Position numbers and translations under genes: made by a program
Origin: JAVEDQ01 sp035468175
GTDB lineage: Bacteria; Actinomycetota; Actinomycetes; Frankiales; Frankiaceae
NCBI GenBank assembly: GCA_035468175.1
Contig: DATITC010000171.1
Span: forward strand, 1 to 18,768
Reading direction: 5' to 3'
Length of the DNA: 18,768 nucleotides
Shown: one piece after another, positions 8,332 through 14,287 of the stretch
How positions within the stretch are numbered: the first letter of the stretch is position 1
Layout of the letters: each line of letters starts with the position of its first letter
The notes under the pieces: model-generated
The model's database searches: none
Seen by the model: the letters and a program-made list of their open reading frames with translations, nothing else
What the model was told of the DNA's origin: nothing

Positions 8332-9207
8332 GTGGCTCGCTCTGTCGTGGACTTGACCAGCCGGCCTGACCTCACGGGTGACCTGCGACGGGCGCTCGAG
8401 GAGGACGTGCTCGAGTTGATGTACCAGCCCGAGGTCGAGCTCGCCTCCGGTGCGGTAGCTGGAATGGAAGCGCTGCTGCGCTGGCCACACCCCGGCCGAG
8501 GTCTGCTGGGCCCGGCTGACTTCCTGTCCGCGGCCGAGCGGGCCGGGTTGATGCCGGCGCTCGGCAACTGGGTGCTGGAGCGCTCCGCGGCCGAACTCTC
8601 AAGGTGGCGGGACATGCCCCCGCACCCCACCGTCCGGGCCCGCCAGCTCTGGAACAACGTGGCGGCGGCGCAGGTGACCGACGATTTCGTCGAGCACATC
8701 GCCGAGGTCATCCGGCGCTACGAGCTGCAGCCCGGCACGCTCGGTCTCGAGTTCAGCGAGCGCACCCTTACCGCGATCGGTCCGCGGGTGCTCGAAGTGC
8801 TCACCGAGCTCCGGCGCCTCGGCTGTGCGCTCGCCGTCGACGACTTCGGCACCTGGTATTCCTCGCTCGCCACCCTCGATGAGCTGCCGATCGACGCCGT
8901 GAAGTTGGACCGGCGCTTCGTCCGCGGAGTCGGCGGCGACCTCGACGACGACTCGATCGTCGCCTCGGTGATCCGGTTGGCGCACGCCCGCGACCTCTAC
9001 GTCGTCGCCGAGGGCGTCGAGTCGTGGTCCGAAGGCGCCCGACTGTGCGAGCTTGGGTGCGACCGTGCCCATGGCTATCTGTTCTCGCCCCCGCAGCGGG
9101 CCGAGCGGGCCCGGTGGATGCTCGCCAAGGGAGTCGGTTGGCGCAACCGTGGCGCCAGCTCCGCGTCACTGGCCAGCGTCGTCCAGGCCCAGCGGGGGCA
9201 GGGGTAG
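8332..9207 (+). CDS. EAL-domain protein (c-di-GMP phosphodiesterase family, non-canonical motifs)
   Basis: EAL domains hydrolyse c-di-GMP to pGpG, or act as binding/regulatory proteins when degenerate. This 291-residue protein is a stand-alone EAL domain with no sensor, GGDEF or membrane segment. Seen: MEALLRW (E46-A47-L48), N109 in the NNVAAAQ motif, E140 in LEFSE, D170-D171 in VDDFG, K191 in KLDRRFV, and AEGVE with E227/E230. Two signature positions differ: DDFGTGYS reads DDFGTWYS (W175), and the usual Gln of DxxQGYLFSxP is histidine (DRAHGYLFSPP, H247). Metal ligands appear kept, but loop 6 and the Gln are altered, so activity may be reduced or lost. GTG 8332 has GGAGA at 8318-8322. The TAG stop is 10 bp before dapF. 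Confidence 0.9.
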   Translation: MARSVVDLTSRPDLTGDLRRALEEDVLELMYQPEVELASGAVAGMEALLRWPHPGRGLLGPADFLSAAERAGLMPALGNWVLERSAAELSRWRDMPPHPTVRARQLWNNVAAAQVTDDFVEHIAEVIRRYELQPGTLGLEFSERTLTAIGPRVLEVLTELRRLGCALAVDDFGTWYSSLATLDELPIDAVKLDRRFVRGVGGDLDDDSIVASVIRLAHARDLYVVAEGVESWSEGARLCELGCDRAHGYLFSPPQRAERARWMLAKGVGWRNRGASSASLASVVQAQRGQG

Positions 9208-9217
9208 CGTCGGCTCG

Positions 9218-10078
9218 GTGGACGCCTATCGCGGTCGGTCGGCCGACGCGCGCGGCGGCCTGCCGTTTCTCAAGGGGCACGGCACCGGCAACGACTTCGT
9301 CCTGTTGCCCGACCCCGAAGGTCGGCTCGAGCTGACGCCCGCGCTGGTCCGACGGCTGTGTGATCGCCGGTTCGGCATCGGTGCCGACGGGGTGCTACGC
9401 GTCGTGCCGGTCGAGTACATGTCGTCGGGCGAGGTCGGGCAACCGGACGGCGCTCGTTGGTTCATGGACTACCACAACGCCGACGGGAGCATCGCCGAGA
9501 TGTGCGGCAACGGCGTCCGGGTCTACTCCCGTTTCCTCGTCGACGAGGGCTGGGAAGCGGCGGGTGACCTGCTCCTCGCGACTCGGGGTGGGACGAAGCA
9601 GGTCCACGTCCCCGAGACCGGTGACATCACCGTCGACATGGGTGCTCCGGAGGTGCTCGCCGGCCCGGTGCAGGTCTGCCTGGGGAACCGGACCTTCTCG
9701 GGACAGCCGGTCTCGATGGGGAACCCGCACCTGGTGGTCCGACTCGATGACCCCGAAGAGCTGGCCTCGCTCGACCTCACGGACGACGTGCGAGCGCCGG
9801 ACGACGTGTTCCCGACCGGCGTCAACCTGGAGCTCTACATCCCTGTCGAGCTCGACGGGGTGCCGACGCTGGAAATGCGCGTGCACGAACGGGGCGTAGG
9901 CGAGACCCTGTCCTGCGGAACGGGTGCCTGTGCCGTCGCCGTCGCTGCTACCGGCAGCCCGGGGCCGGCGCGCCAGGTTCGCGTCCCCGGTGGCTTGTTG
10001 CGGGTGGAGTGGACGAACGAGACCCTCTACCTGCAGGGACCCGCCGAACTGGTCGCCGAGGGTCGGTGGCTCGGCTGA
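9218..10078 (+). CDS. dapF: Diaminopimelate epimerase DapF
   Basis: DapF interconverts LL- and meso-diaminopimelate, giving meso-DAP for peptidoglycan and lysine. It is cofactor-independent and uses two cysteines. The GTG at 9218 gives 286 residues, matching relatives, with FLKGHGTGNDFVLLPD near the start. The catalytic pair are C96 in ADGSIAEMCGNGVR and C233 in SCGTGACAVA; GNPHLVV and FPTGVNLELY are also typical. An in-frame reading goes back into the EAL gene but has no DapF similarity before the GTG. The ribosome-binding site is poor (AGGGG ends about 13 bases before the start), and the gene starts 10 bp after the EAL stop, so coupling to that gene is plausible. The miaA-dapF-hflX order is conserved in actinobacteria, with the EAL gene as an addition. 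Confidence 0.97.
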   Translation: MDAYRGRSADARGGLPFLKGHGTGNDFVLLPDPEGRLELTPALVRRLCDRRFGIGADGVLRVVPVEYMSSGEVGQPDGARWFMDYHNADGSIAEMCGNGVRVYSRFLVDEGWEAAGDLLLATRGGTKQVHVPETGDITVDMGAPEVLAGPVQVCLGNRTFSGQPVSMGNPHLVVRLDDPEELASLDLTDDVRAPDDVFPTGVNLELYIPVELDGVPTLEMRVHERGVGETLSCGTGACAVAVAATGSPGPARQVRVPGGLLRVEWTNETLYLQGPAELVAEGRWLG

Positions 10079-10158
10079 GCAGCAGCGATGCGTGCCGGAG
10101 ACCGCACCAGCGCCCCCTGGGTGGAATCGCAGAGGTGGAAAAGGGGTTGTACCGCACG

Positions 10159-11676
10159 ATGACAGAATCAGCTGCTGCTGTGCCCCAGGACGCTCTCGAA
10201 CCGATCGCCGACGCGATCGACGCCGAAGCCGCCGTCCGTTCCGCCCCGGCCACCACCACTACCACAAAGCCCGCTACCGCTACGGCGCGAGCGCGGACCG
10301 TTCGCCCGTTACACGAGCTCCAGGGTGAGGGCTTCGACCTCGCCGACCGTGCTGCCCTGCGCCGAGTCGCGGGGCTCACGACCGAACTCGAGGACGTCAC
10401 CGAGGTCGAGTACCGCAAGCTGCGGCTCGAGCGTGTCGTCCTGATTGGCGTCTGGACCGAGGGGACCGGAGCGGAAGCGGACAACTCGCTCGCCGAGCTG
10501 GCCGCCCTCGCCGAGACCGCCGGATCCGAAGTTCTGGACGCGCTCGTCCAGCGCCGCGACAAGCCGTCGGCCGCCACCTTCGTCGGCTCAGGCAAGGCCC
10601 GCGAGCTACGCGATATCGTTGTCGCGACCGGCGCCGACACTGTGATCTGCGACGGCGAACTGACCCCGGGCCAGCTCAAGCAGCTCGAGGAGATCGTGAA
10701 GGTCAAGGTCATCGACCGGACCGCGCTGATCCTCGACATCTTCGCTCAGCACGCCTCCAGCCGGGAGGGCAAGGCGCAGGTCGAGCTGGCTCAGCTGAAC
10801 TACCTGTTGCCGCGACTCCGCGGCTGGGGTGAGTCGATGTCCCGCCAGGGCGGTGGCATCGGCACCCGAATGGGTGGCGGGGAGACCAAGATCGAGACCG
10901 ACCGTCGGCGGATTCGGGCCCGGGTCGCCAAGCTTCGTCGCGACATCAGCGGGATGGCCGTCGTCCGGGAGACCAAGCGATCGGACCGGGTGCGGCACGA
11001 GATTCCGTCCGTGGCTATCGCCGGCTACACCAATGCCGGCAAGTCGTCGCTGCTGAACCGTCTCACCGGTGCGGGTGTCCTGGTGGAGAACGCGCTGTTC
11101 GCCACTCTCGACCCAACGGTGCGGCGGGCCGAGCTGCCGGACGGTCGTTCTGTGACCCTGACCGACACGGTCGGCTTCGTCCGCCACCTGCCGCACCAGC
11201 TGATCGACGCCTTCCGGTCGACGCTGGAAGAGGTCTCCAACGCCGACCTCGTCGTGCATGTCGTCGACGGTTCGCACGCGGATCCGGAGGCGCAGATCGC
11301 CGCGGTGCGGGAGGTCTTCGGCGAGATCGGGGCGAACGACGTCCCCGAGCTGCTCGTCGTCAACAAGATCGACGCCGCCGACCCGCTGGTGCTGAACCGG
11401 CTGCGCCGGACCGCTCCCTCGGCCGTATTCGTCAGCGCGGTCACCGGCGATGGCCTGGCCGAACTGCTCGACGTGCTCGTGGCCCGGGTTCCCCGCCCCG
11501 ACGTGGAGGTCGAGGTGCTGGTGCCCTATGACCGCGGCGATCTGGTCGCACGAGTACACGACATCGGCGAGGTGCTGGGGCTCGATCACCGCGCCGAAGG
11601 GACCTACCTGCACGCCCGGGTGGGGCCAGCACTCGCGCATGAACTCAACCGGTTGCAGGAGCCGGTAGCTCCCTGA
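10159..11676 (+). CDS. hflX: GTPase HflX, ribosome-splitting factor
   Basis: HflX is a GTPase that binds the 50S subunit and splits stalled ribosomes after heat or antibiotic stress. From ATG 10159 the product has 505 residues. Order: an Ala/Thr-rich low-complexity extension (about 1-50), the HflX N-terminal domain with VLIGVWTEG, FVGSGKARELRDIV and DGELTPGQLKQLEE, a helical linker with the glycine-rich MSRQGGGIGTRMGGGETKIETDRRR, and the G domain with G1 GYTNAGKSS (289-297), G3 DTVGF (336-340) and G4 NKID (402-405). The start is not certain: AAGGGG lies about 12 bases before the ATG, and an in-frame GTG at 10135 would add eight residues. It is 80 bp after dapF and convergent with lexA. Confidence 0.97.
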   Translation: MTESAAAVPQDALEPIADAIDAEAAVRSAPATTTTTKPATATARARTVRPLHELQGEGFDLADRAALRRVAGLTTELEDVTEVEYRKLRLERVVLIGVWTEGTGAEADNSLAELAALAETAGSEVLDALVQRRDKPSAATFVGSGKARELRDIVVATGADTVICDGELTPGQLKQLEEIVKVKVIDRTALILDIFAQHASSREGKAQVELAQLNYLLPRLRGWGESMSRQGGGIGTRMGGGETKIETDRRRIRARVAKLRRDISGMAVVRETKRSDRVRHEIPSVAIAGYTNAGKSSLLNRLTGAGVLVENALFATLDPTVRRAELPDGRSVTLTDTVGFVRHLPHQLIDAFRSTLEEVSNADLVVHVVDGSHADPEAQIAAVREVFGEIGANDVPELLVVNKIDAADPLVLNRLRRTAPSAVFVSAVTGDGLAELLDVLVARVPRPDVEVEVLVPYDRGDLVARVHDIGEVLGLDHRAEGTYLHARVGPALAHELNRLQEPVAP

Positions 11677-11701
11677 CGCGTCGGGATTCCGCAGCAGTGG
11701 C

Positions 11702-11719
11702 AGCGGCGGACCCGCCGCT
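11702..11719. terminator. GC-rich hairpin between convergent hflX and lexA
   Basis: AGCGGCGG (11702-11709) and CCGCCGCT (11712-11719) are perfect inverted copies; allowing a four-base loop leaves a seven-pair stem. It sits 25 bp after the hflX stop and 11 bp after the lexA stop in the lexA direction, so it could serve both genes. No T tract follows on either strand, so it would have to be the U-tract-free kind suggested for actinobacteria. Confidence 0.4.
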
Positions 11720-11729
11720 TAGACGTCGG

Positions 11730-12464
11730 TTAGACGCGCCTGAGTACCGCCACCACGCGGCCCAGGACGGTGGCCTCGTCACCGTCGATGGGGGAGAAGT
11801 CGACGTTGTGAGGCATCAACCAGACGTGCCCGTCCTTGCGCTTGTAGGTCTTGACCGTCGCCTCGCCGTCGATCATGGCTGCGACGACGTCGCCGTTGTC
11901 GGCCACCGGTTGCTGGCGCACGACCACCCAGTCCCCATCGCAGATCGCGGCGTCGATCATGGACTCCCCCGTGACGCGCAGCAGGAACAGCGTCCCCTCG
12001 CCGACCAGCTCCTTCGGTAGGGGGAAGACGTCCTCAATCGCCTGCTCGGCGAGCACCGGACCGCCGGCCGCGATCCGCCCCACCACCGGCACGTAAGCCG
12101 GCACGGGCCGCGCCGCCACGGCGTCGGCCTCATCCTCGAACGCGACTCCCGCGGGTTCGGCTACAGCCGGCCCCGAGTCGGGAAGCAAGACCTCCACCGC
12201 CCGTGGACGGTGCGGGTCCCGGCGCAGGTAACCCTTCGCCTGCAGCACCTTCATCTGATGCGCGACGCTGCTCGTACTGGTCAACCCGACCGCTTCGCCG
12301 ATCTCTCGCACGCTGGGCGGATACCCGCGTCGTTCGACGGCCGCCCGAATCACCTCGAGCACCTTGCGCTGCCGGGGGGTGAGCCCCGCAGCGTCGGGCG
12401 GCCCGTCCGGAATCTCCCGGACCCGTGCGCGGGACCCGGACCCGTCGGTACGGCGATCGGCCAT
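11730..12464 (-). CDS. lexA: SOS repressor LexA
   Basis: LexA represses the SOS genes and cleaves itself when RecA filaments form. The start chosen is the ATG at 12464, giving 244 residues, because GAGGAG lies six bases upstream; an in-frame ATG at 12491 adds nine residues without a better site. Order: disordered basic N-terminus (1-26), winged-helix domain with LTPRQRKVLEVIRAAVERRGYPPSVREIGEAVGL beginning at residue 28, the Ala133-Gly134 cleavage bond in VGRIAAGGPVLAEQ, and the peptidase with Ser168 (TGESM) and Lys205 (TVKTYK). All catalytic parts are intact. It is divergent from the LysM gene, with its own operator overlapping its promoter at 12597-12610. Confidence 0.98.
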   Translation of the reverse strand: MADRRTDGSGSRARVREIPDGPPDAAGLTPRQRKVLEVIRAAVERRGYPPSVREIGEAVGLTSTSSVAHQMKVLQAKGYLRRDPHRPRAVEVLLPDSGPAVAEPAGVAFEDEADAVAARPVPAYVPVVGRIAAGGPVLAEQAIEDVFPLPKELVGEGTLFLLRVTGESMIDAAICDGDWVVVRQQPVADNGDVVAAMIDGEATVKTYKRKDGHVWLMPHNVDFSPIDGDEATVLGRVVAVLRRV

Positions 12465-12571
12465 CGGTGCCTCCTCGTTCGCCCGGTTCATCAGCCTGGG
12501 CGCGCTGCCGGACGTACTTCTCGTCGGTTGTTGCGGTGCCTGCGTCTCGTACTTCGACTGCTGTCAGGGAC

Positions 12572-12599
12572 GTTATCGCTGGTCGCCGACCTAGTTCAA
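12572..12599 (-). promoter_or_regulatory. Candidate lexA promoter
   Basis: On the minus strand TTGAAC (12594-12599) is followed after 16 bases by GATAAC (12572-12577), a plausible -35/-10 pair for a housekeeping sigma factor. The -35 overlaps the LexA box at 12597-12610 by three bases, a suitable place for autorepression. The leader to the ATG at 12464 would be about 100 bases. Confidence 0.5.
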
Positions 12600-12610
12600 A
12601 CACATGTTCG
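12597..12610. promoter_or_regulatory. LexA (SOS) box, lexA-proximal
   Basis: CAAACACATGTTCG differs from the CGAAC-N4-GTTCG palindrome at one base. It overlaps the candidate lexA -35, so it most likely gives LexA autoregulation. Confidence 0.8.
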
Positions 12611-12624
12611 AGCGTGTCTGTTTT

Positions 12625-12647
12625 TTGTCGGACCCCTGCGGTACAAC
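12625..12647 (+). promoter_or_regulatory. Promoter of the LysM gene with RecA/LexA-independent damage (PafBC-type) motif
   Basis: TTGTCGGACC at 12625-12634 is identical to the start of the recA motif at 1418, and the -10 TACAAC at 12642-12647 lies at the same distance as TAGCGT does in recA. The only mismatch to TAnnnT is the last base. A run of six T (12621-12626) overlaps its 5' end. Transcription would start near 12654, at the edge of the LexA box at 12656. Confidence 0.65.
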
Positions 12648-12655
12648 TCAAGCAT

Positions 12656-12669
12656 CGAACACGCGTTCG
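12656..12669. promoter_or_regulatory. LexA (SOS) box, LysM-gene-proximal
   Basis: CGAACACGCGTTCG is a perfect CGAAC-N4-GTTCG palindrome. It lies between the candidate -10 (12642-12647) and the ribosome-binding site AGGAGG (12674-12679), so bound LexA would block the LysM-gene promoter at or just after its start point. Confidence 0.92.
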
Positions 12670-12684
12670 ACCTAGGAGGTACTC

Positions 12685-13356
12685 GTGTCCACCATTCTGA
12701 TCGACCGCCGTACCGCGGCGCTGCTGGGCGAGCTGGCGGCGACGTCGCCCACCGAGCTCCGTTCCCGAGGCGTCGCTGCGGTGAACGGAGTGGCGATCGG
12801 CGTCGGCGGCGGATCCCGGCCGGCGTCGAGTCATCGGCCGATCCCCGCTGTGGCCGTCATCGGCACGGAAGTGGCGACACGCCGATCGCCGTCGGTACGA
12901 TCCGAGAAGTCACGTCCGATGGACAGGATAACGGGGGTCACGGTCCGTAGAGCGTCCTCGGGAGACGCACGGCTCCGTGAGCGCTTGCGCTGTGACGCGG
13001 CGCGCGGGCAGAGTCCGTCGCGGGTCAGTACGGTGCCCGCCACGCGGCGCAACCAGCCGCGTCCGGCCGAGAAGCCCGGCCTGCACCTCACTCGCCGGGG
13101 CCGGCTCGTCGCGCTGCTCCTGCTGTTCGTCGTCCTGACCGTGGCCTTCAGTGTGGGGCGAGTGACGTCGACAGCGCTCGGCGACCCGAACGCCCCAGCG
13201 GCGGAGGTCATCGTGCAGCGCGGTGACACGCTCTGGTCGATTGCGGAGCGCATCGCTCCCGACGCGGATCCCCGCGCGACGGCTCGGGATCTGATGGCGG
13301 TGAACGGGCTCGGGTCGCCCTCACTCGAGGCCGGCCAGCACCTCCGGCTTCCGTAG
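12685..13356 (+). CDS. chiZ: SOS-linked LysM membrane protein, ChiZ/DivS-type cell-division suppressor
   Basis: By position (divergent from lexA, before nrdR, behind a LexA box) and domain make-up this corresponds to mycobacterial Rv2719c/ChiZ and corynebacterial DivS, small LysM proteins that halt division after DNA damage. GTG 12685 is chosen because AGGAGG (12674-12679) precedes it by five bases. The 223-residue product has a long disordered Arg/Ser/Pro-rich cytoplasmic region (1-138), one membrane helix (LVALLLLFVVLTVAFSVG, 141-158) and an extracellular LysM domain (about 174-222: VIVQRGDTLWSIAERIAP... LMAVNGL... LEAGQHLRLP) for peptidoglycan binding. The N-terminal region looks longer than in M. 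tuberculosis ChiZ; an internal ATG at 12919 (residue 79) would give a 145-residue form. Division arrest is inferred from relatives; murein hydrolysis is disputed in the family. Confidence 0.85.
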   Translation: MSTILIDRRTAALLGELAATSPTELRSRGVAAVNGVAIGVGGGSRPASSHRPIPAVAVIGTEVATRRSPSVRSEKSRPMDRITGVTVRRASSGDARLRERLRCDAARGQSPSRVSTVPATRRNQPRPAEKPGLHLTRRGRLVALLLLFVVLTVAFSVGRVTSTALGDPNAPAAEVIVQRGDTLWSIAERIAPDADPRATARDLMAVNGLGSPSLEAGQHLRLP

Positions 13357-13386
13357 CCCAGCGTGATCGACAGCTGGTGGCCCCGT

Positions 13387-13407
13387 CGTGTCCCGTCTCG
13401 ACACGGG
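13387..13407 (+). terminator. Possible hairpin after the LysM gene
   Basis: Two alternative short stems are possible: CGTGTC (13387-13392) with GACACG (13400-13405), or CCCGT (13392-13396) with ACGGG (13403-13407). It starts 31 bp after the stop. There is no T tract, so termination is only a possibility. Confidence 0.25.
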
Positions 13408-13429
13408 CGCAGACACGCCGGGATGGCAC

Positions 13430-13458
13430 TTGCCATGACTTGGTCGTCTGCCTACTGT
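13430..13458 (+). promoter_or_regulatory. Candidate nrdR-nrdJ promoter
   Basis: TTGCCA (13430-13435), a 17-base spacer and TACTGT (13453-13458) fit a housekeeping promoter with a TAnnnT -10. Transcription would start near 13465, inside the first NrdR-like box, leaving a leader of about 140 bases before nrdR. Confidence 0.5.
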
Positions 13459-13462
13459 CCGA

Positions 13463-13478
13463 ACACAACATCTAGTAG
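13463..13478. promoter_or_regulatory. NrdR box 1
   Basis: ACACAACATCTAGTAG matches 12 or so of the 16 positions of the NrdR consensus (acaCwAtATaTwGtgt), including the C-A-A-T-W-G-T core. It overlaps the expected transcription start of the nrdR promoter, a repressing position. NrdR autoregulation of nrdR-nrdJ is known in Streptomyces. Confidence 0.65.
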
Positions 13479-13492
13479 TTACACCGGTGTAA
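13479..13492. promoter_or_regulatory. Perfect 14-bp palindrome between the two NrdR boxes
   Basis: TTACACCGGTGTAA is its own reverse complement and fills almost exactly the spacer between the two NrdR-like boxes. It may be a binding site for another dimeric regulator, or part of an extended NrdR site (it contains ACAC and GTGT ends). No known factor is assigned. Confidence 0.5.
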
Positions 13493-13493
13493 G

Positions 13494-13558
13494 TCGTCCA
13501 CAGGTTGTTGCACAGGTTGTCCCCGGTTTTCGCGGGGTTGCCCACAGCACCATCCACA
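13494..13558 (+). promoter_or_regulatory. Cluster of DnaA-box-like words before nrdR
   Basis: Compared with the actinobacterial DnaA box TTGTCCACA: TCGTCCACA (13494-13502, 8/9), TTGTCCCCG (13517-13525, 7/9), TTGCCCACA (13538-13546, 8/9) and CCATCCACA (13550-13558, 6/9). All are in the same orientation within 65 bp. DnaA controls ribonucleotide reductase genes in E. coli; use of these sites here is speculative. Confidence 0.3.
13495..13510. promoter_or_regulatory. NrdR box 2 (weaker)
   Basis: CGTCCACAGGTTGTTG starts 32 bp after box 1, three helical turns away, which is the spacing usual for paired NrdR boxes. It keeps the core C-A-A-T-W-G-T positions but departs elsewhere. The assignment rests mainly on spacing. 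Confidence 0.45.
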
Positions 13559-13606
13559 GGCTGGCTTCGAACGGGCAGAGGAACTAGCTATTCGAGGGGG
13601 TCCGAC

Positions 13607-14131
13607 GTGCGTTGTCCGTACTGCTCGCATGAGGACAGTCGCGTCGTCGACAGCCGTGATGCCGACGGTGGTACCGCGATTCGGCGTCGCCGCGCCTGCC
13701 AGGAGTGTGGCCGGCGGTTCACCACTCTCGAGGAGGCCTCGCTGCTGGTCGTCAAGCGCAGCGGCGCCACCGAGCTCTTTCGCCGGGACAAGGTGTGCTC
13801 GGGTGTGCGCAAGGCCTGCCAGGGTCGACCCGTTGACGAAGACGCCTTGGCCCTGCTTGCGCAGCGGGTCGAAGAGTGCGTGCGCGAGTCGGCCCGTGGC
13901 GAGATCCGGTCCGAAGACGTCGGCCGCGCGATCCTCGGACCCCTCCGGGACCTCGACGAAGTGGCGTACCTCCGTTTCGCTTCGGTGTATTCGTCGTTCG
14001 AGTCGCTCGACGACTTCGAAACGGAGATCCGTCGGCTGCGCTCAGCGCACGCGGGCGCGAGCACCGCACCACCCGGCCCGCCCCTCGGCGGCGAGGCCGA
14101 CCCACCGCTTGCCGCGGCCGTCGTGACCTGA
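13607..14131 (+). CDS. nrdR: Transcriptional repressor NrdR
   Basis: NrdR senses ATP/dATP through an ATP-cone and represses ribonucleotide reductase genes by binding paired NrdR boxes. GTG 13607 gives the family's invariant MRCPYC start and is preceded by GAGGGGG (13594-13600); the longer open frame back to 13505 is leader sequence. The 174-residue product has the zinc ribbon cysteines C3, C6, C31 and C34, the RRRRACQECGRRFTT stretch, and the ATP-cone (about 46-136: VVKRSGATELFRRDKVCSGVRKAC... YLRFASVYSSFESLDDF). It carries about 20 extra Ala/Pro/Gly residues at its C-terminus beyond the usual ~150. It is followed, after 156 bp, by its expected target nrdJ. Confidence 0.97.
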   Translation: MRCPYCSHEDSRVVDSRDADGGTAIRRRRACQECGRRFTTLEEASLLVVKRSGATELFRRDKVCSGVRKACQGRPVDEDALALLAQRVEECVRESARGEIRSEDVGRAILGPLRDLDEVAYLRFASVYSSFESLDDFETEIRRLRSAHAGASTAPPGPPLGGEADPPLAAAVVT

Positions 14132-14287
14132 CCGACGGCCGCGGCAGTTCACCACTGCCCGTCCACCGCGCTTCGTCGCTCCCGCACCGCGGCACCGCCG
14201 CACGACCGCCCCACATCGACTGCAGCCCGCCGGCATGGACGCCGCCCACGATTTGTTTTCATCAGTAGAGAGGTAAGGACCCGCCGC

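Noticed and set aside
14132..14287. Cobalamin riboswitch or separate promoter before nrdJ
   Set aside because: No B12-box-like conserved core or clear -35/-10 pair was seen in the 156-bp spacer. A covariance-model scan for the cobalamin riboswitch family would settle it; a significant hit would overturn this.
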